From assembly GCF_024586455.1 (NCBI RefSeq), contig NC_065919.1:9213368-9277367 (forward strand): a stretch of DNA of 64,000 nucleotides. Reading direction: 5' to 3'. The first letter of the stretch is position 1. Each line of letters begins with the position of its first letter. The DNA is from Bactrocera neohumeralis (Eukaryota > Arthropoda > Insecta > Diptera > Tephritidae). Positions 59,440 to 64,000 of this stretch are shown here, piece after piece. The notes below the pieces were generated by a model. The model saw only the letters and a program-made list of their open reading frames with translations. It was not told the DNA's origin and ran no database searches. The position numbers and the translations under genes were made by a program.

Positions 59440-59740
59440 AGGTTATTTTTCATTTTAGGAGTCGTTTATACGCGAACTAGTCCCTGAGTTTTAGAGGTAT
59501 TGATATACATACGATTTTGTGCACGTCCCCTTCCTCAAGTAACTGATATCGGAACACCATAGCATATAGCTGCCACTCAAACTGAAAAATAAAAATGAAG
59601 AGATATCTTGACGAAACTTCCCAGCTATTATTATTAAAAGCAACCGTAAAATATCCGAACAAACTATTCGGTTCGGAATACTATAACAAATAGCTGCCAT
59701 AGAAATTGATGTATTGGTAACTTTCAGCTAATAATTTATC
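59440..59740. repeat. Family A dispersed repeat, inverse orientation
   Basis: GCGAACTAGTCCCTGAGTTT (59473) matches 42545-42560, and CATATAGCTGCCA (about 59563) and AAATAGCTGCCATAG (about 59688) are the inverse of the TGGCAGCTATATG phrase of this family. Two partial units about 124 bp apart are visible. Confidence 0.55.
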
Positions 59741-60379
59741 GCTTAAAGGGAGATTAAGTATGTAAAATTAAGTGTCGAAATTCGACCAATAGAAAATAAT
59801 AGATAATATTAATAGTATATAAAGCTTATTGAAAAATTTGAACAAAATGTGGACAAACCTAAAGCAGAATGTAAAAAATAAATAAAAAAATATTAATAAA
59901 AAATTAATCAAATGAAAATAAAAATCATTTGTTCAATTCCTGCTTTTGGCTTAATTCATAATTGAATGAACAATCGAATAAAATCGGCCGAATTACAAAA
60001 AAAAAATTAGTATAATAATAAGTGAAAAAAAAAATCCAAAGTCCGCGGTGAACGTTATCCAATATATGTATTTCCTTCTTATACATATAGAAAAGCCGCG
60101 AAATGTACTTCTGTATATGACTGTGTTTAGTGATGCGCAAAGGAAAATCGCTAAATTGGCGCCAACGTAGTTTTATCTGTGTTCCCGTTGACGCACAATG
60201 CGAAAAATAACATTGTGTACTTCTGCACGTCTTCTCCTCATTATTAATTGTATCCAGATATGACAACGGCAACACAGTCCAAAAAGAAACACAAAATTTT
60301 TTGCTAGCCTCATAGTATATAGCTAAAATTCATATACGCATAAGTGCAGGATGGGATAGATAACGAGAGCTGAAGAGGA

Positions 60380-61830
60380 AAGCTAGACGCATTTGTAGAC
60401 AAACAAAAGAGAGAGGCCGTAATGCGTGAGTATGAAGTGCTTGATAAGCTGGCCGACAGGGGTAATGATCGAAAATTCTACGAAAAGATGCGACGACTAA
60501 CAGAAGGTTTCAAGACCAGAGCATACTCTTGTGGAACATCCAGAGGTGAACTAGTAACTGATGCCCAGAGCATACTAAAGTTACGGAGGGAACATGAATG
60601 GCAGGAAAGCGTAACACCAGGAGAGGTCCAACCCAATTCCCAAATCGATTAGCAATTACCCGTCTGAAGAACAACAAAGCGGCCGAGCCATTCAAACATG
60701 GCGGCGAAAAACTGATAAGCAGCATGCATGAGCTTCTTTGTCGAATATGGTCGGATGAAAGTATGCGAAACGATTGGAATTTAAGTGTCTATCCAACTAC
60801 CGTGAGATAAGACGAATTTTATGAAAGATAACAGCCCACCGTCAACAAACTGATTGGACCTCATCAGTGTGGCTTTAGGCCTGGAAAATCTACAACCGAC
60901 CAGATATTCACCATGCGCCAAATCTTGGAAAAGACCCGTGAAAAGGAAATCGACACACACCGATTTCAAAACTGCTTTTCACAGCATGAAAAGGAGCTGC
61001 TTTTATGCTTTAATTTGGTATCCCCGATAAACGAAAATGGCTGTGTAAACTGACGTTGAGCAATACCAAACGCTCCGTCAGAATCGGGATCGATACGAAA
61101 CAGTGTTTCAGACAAGGAGACTCTCTATCGTGCGACTTCTTCAACCTGCTACTGGAGAAAATAGTTCGCGCTGCAGAACTAAATAGAGAAGGTACTATCT
61201 TCTATTAGAGTGTACAGCTGCTGGCGTATGTCGATGATACTGATATCATCGGCCTCAACACCAGCCGTTAGTTCTGCTTTCTCCAGAATGGATAAGGTAG
61301 CAAAGCAAATGGGTCTGGTAGTGAACGAGGGCAAGACGAAATACCTCCTGTCATCAAACAAACAGTCGTCGCACTCACAACTTGGCACTCACGTCACTGT
61401 TGACAGTCATAACCTTGAAGTTGTAGTTAATTTCGTCTATCTTGGAACCGGCATTAACTGCAGCAACAATGTCAGCTTCGAAATCCAACGCAGAATATCC
61501 CTAGCCAACTGGTTCTACTTCGGACCGAGTAGGTAGATGAGAAGTAAAGTCCTCTCTCGGCGAAAAAAACAAAATTCTATAAGTCACTCATTATTCCTAT
61601 CCTGCTATATGGTGCAGAGGCATGGACAATGACATCATCTGAAGAGCCGGCCATAGAAGTACTCGAGATAATATAAAAATATTCGACGCAGTACCCACCG
61701 GGGGAGCAAAGGAAGAGGAACACCTCAACTCCTTTAGAAAGACCTGATGAAGAAGGACCTGGTTTGGTTTGGAATTAATATGCTCCACATAGGAAAAAAA
61801 GAAACGAATGGCTCTGGTGTTAACACGATT
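60380..61830 (+). mobile_element. RTE-like non-LTR retrotransposon relic, copy 3 (RT domain)
   Basis: This is the longest copy of the family. VMREYEVLDKLADRGNDRKF and YEKMRRLTEGFKTRAYSCGT (60419-60540) begin it. Then the RT: IGPHQCGFRPGKSTTDQIFT (about 60855-60915) and MRQILEKTREKEIDTH. RIGIDTKQCFRQGDSLSCDF with FNLLLEKIVRAAEL (about 61083-61180) is the 'QGD.LS..LFN' motif. LLAYVDDTDIIGLNTS (about 61220-61265) carries the catalytic pair Asp-Asp in YVDDTD, where YADD is usual. VYLGTGINC (about 61436) follows, then LIIPILLYGAEAWTM (about 61587-61632) and a decayed C-terminal tail. There are several stops, for example at about 60652, 60810 and 61206. The endonuclease domain is absent. Confidence 0.85.
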
Positions 61831-61906
61831 AAAACCGCGTAAGCTGTGTCTTCGCCAGTAAAGAAGAAAAAGAAATCATATACGCGTGCATTATGTTAGT
61901 ACTCAC

Positions 61907-61935
61907 CTCCAGTTTGTTTCTCCGCATTGATACTG
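61907..61935 (-). other. Candidate 29-nt host microexon
   Basis: Read on the minus strand, CCTAATTTTCTGACAG is a good fly 3' splice site with a CTAAT branch-like motif. It is followed by a 29-nt stretch that is open in at least one phase (SINAEKQTG) and then GTGAGTACTAAC, a good 5' splice site. No flanking exon is identified and such pairs arise by chance, so this is a suggestion only. Confidence 0.2.
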
Positions 61936-64000
61936 CTGTCAGAAAATTAGGAAAAAGGCGTTGATTTGTTTTCTTTAATTTTAACATATACTTTTTATTT
62001 TACAACACTTTCGTGCCATCGCTTCTCCCGCCAAATCTTAAATTTCTATAGTCTAAACTAAAGAGAACGACGAAAAACACTCAATACTTCAATACAAATA
62101 AAAAATATTTTTACAATGGTAATTAATTGGTTTTTATTTTTACTAACTTAACTAACTAACTTTTGTTGTTTTTTTTTTACTTTATTCGTCTATAAATACC
62201 GCTAGTTCGACACTGCTTGTGGCTGTATATGTCACTTACGCTAATTTAATGCTAACAATTAGTAATCAACGGCTGAATAGTATAACCGGAACTATGTTCA
62301 GCTACTATTCCTGCCATCCCCGCGCTGGCTTAAGCGGAAATGTACCGCTTTCTAGTCCATATAGCGCCAAGAATGCATACAATATTTGTTGTTTGTAGTT
62401 TGGTTCTCTTCGTTTCGTTTGGTTCTTATTTGCTTACATTTACCGTTTAGACTCACAACTGTGTTGTGATGAGTGTTTTCAATAACTTACATTTCTAGTC
62501 ACACGTGTAGCATTTAATATATTTATATTTTGTGCTTTGTTTGGATTTGAACAACGCTCATTTCAGTAGTTCCACATGCTTACTATCGTTAGCTTTGTTT
62601 CATGCTTGGTTGCTTATTTATTAAGTTTAGATGGTTTTTACGTTTGGGTTTCGCATTCGACTTTTTAATTTATTTTTAGCTTATTTTTTTTTTTTTTTGT
62701 AATTTTTCAACTTGGTAGAGTAAGGTAATTCTTGGGTTACAAGGTTTCACATTTCAAAAATTCTTTGCTTTATTGTTTTTGTTTTAAGTGGCTGTAATTT
62801 TACATTCAACATCTGAGTAATATTCTCTTACATGTAAAGGTATATGTATGTATGTATGTTTATGAGTAGCGTTATTCGCCAAAACGAACTGCTTAATTTA
62901 ACCTACAAAATTTCTATATACATTTATATATATACAAATATATTTATGTACATTACTATTTACATACTTAAAAAATATAAACGGTTAAATGACTGTTTTT
63001 GAAATGCAGAAAATTATGAGGTCTAGGAACTTTCGAGGGTATCGGAAATATTCGATTGCAGATTCCAGTTGCAACACCATTTTGGTGGCAAATTCCTCAT
63101 TTCGTGGTAACAAAACTCAATTTTCAATATTTCTGAAATGTCATATTAGATATTCAAGATAATCTTCAAAACATTATGCGAAATTTTCAAAAATGATTTT
63201 GAGGACTCTTTTGTAGGCTTAAATTTTCCCCAACACTTTTAGAACTGCCATCAGCTATGTATATAATGTTATTAATGTCTGCTAAGTATCGGCGCCGATG
63301 CCAATAATTAATATTTACACCGCAAAATATGGCATTATAGCAAGGCACAAAACGTATTAAAATCGCTGAAAGTTAATTCGATTGATGCTCAAAAGTAACG
63401 CGCGCTGGGCGCAATTAAAATGCAAATATTTTAGCTTTTTTCGATATCCTTCAGGACAATGAAAAATTAATTTCATTATTCTCGCAATTTAAATGCATTC
63501 ACAAATTACATGCTCCAGTTATCTATGGGCGGAGACATGATTCCGAAAAATTAACTCCCGTGTGACATTAAATTCGTGTGGAATAGACAATGCGCGCATA
63601 CAAAGGAAGTAATTATGGCAGTAGGAAAAACATAAACAAAAACAAAAACAAATATTTAAAGCAAAATTAAATATTAAATACTGTCATTGGCAACATTATG
63701 GCCTACTTTTATTATTGTGGCATAAAATTTTATGATATTAATAAAATTATATTTCCCTGGAGCGAACAAATACATATCTATATGCACACATATGTGCGAG
63801 TGCAGGCGCACAAACAAAACAGCCGTTAAGCATAAATGTTGAAAAGAGACAAGTGCGCCAGCAGCTGCTGTTTACTGTATATAAGTCAGGTATGAAAGCA
63901 TGCTGATGAACATTAGGGTGGTTAATAAATTAAATACAGCAAGCTTTTTAATTAAGCTACGCAGAATGTTTCGCCAAATTTAACTTTTTCTTTTTTTTAA
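61936..64000. other. Gene-free right end
   Basis: AT-rich sequence with poly-T (about 62678-62699) and TGTATGTATG microsatellites (about 62843-62862). No supported reading frame or RNA gene. If the candidate microexon is real, this could be intron or regulatory DNA of a minus-strand gene. Confidence 0.4.

Noticed and set aside
3600..61830. A host gene family made of the repeated RT and RNase H blocks
   Set aside because: All blocks carry stops, shifts and deletions typical of dead retroelements, and they are of several unrelated truncation types.
61907..61940. Resemblance of the microexon sequence to a cDNA-library adapter
   Set aside because: Only a short, interrupted match (GCAGTATCAA-like) and the flanks are ordinary genomic sequence, so contamination is not supported.

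Overview
This window looks like intergenic or intronic DNA from the nuclear genome of a higher fly (Diptera, Brachycera). It is AT-rich and full of microsatellites. It carries many decayed insect-type transposons of mixed families. Several non-coding repeats match, from memory, repeats common in tephritid fruit flies (Bactrocera, Ceratitis, Zeugodacus). That genus-level placement is recall, not a search result. No bacterial, organellar or viral gene order is present, and I found no host protein-coding gene that I can support across the 64 kb. One 29-nt candidate microexon near 61.9 kb (minus strand) is the only possible trace of a host gene. No tRNA, rRNA, snRNA or CRISPR array was recognised.

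Layout. 0-12 kb: a non-coding dispersed element with inverted ends (711-1781), several copies of a second non-coding family that begins with TTAAGGGG, a non-LTR RNase H remnant (about 3.7-4.6 kb), a mariner relic (6.6-7.3 kb) and an R1-like reverse transcriptase relic (10.0-11.2 kb). 13-20 kb: a transposon cluster with a pogo-like terminus, two mellifera-type mariner relics, two relics of another mariner group with matching termini, and a reverse transcriptase fragment. 22.7-23.7 kb: an unusual A-biased AAAATTA-type low-complexity block. 25-32 kb: non-LTR, Tc1 and IS630-like transposase relics, the last split by a small mariner fragment. 33-43 kb: further mariner and RTE-like relics on both strands. 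43-57 kb: an irritans-type mariner, two more mariner-group relics, a second IS630-like relic and a mariner deletion derivative with both ends. 57-64 kb: dispersed repeats, a long RTE-like relic (60.4-61.8 kb) and a gene-free right end.

How the parts relate. The elements do not form a pathway. The mobile elements fall into a few families with several copies each: mellifera-type mariner (five relics, an end fragment and a deletion derivative), an RTE-like non-LTR family (three copies), an IS630-like transposase (two), the TTAAGGGG family (five or six), and a tandem ~150-bp repeat (four). No mariner, Tc1 or IS630-like copy could encode a complete transposase. The features most worth a second look are the deletion derivative that keeps both ends and a DNA-binding-domain ORF (56.5-57.1 kb), the inverted-repeat core of the TTAAGGGG family, the repeated adjacency of mariner to one tandem repeat, and the candidate microexon.
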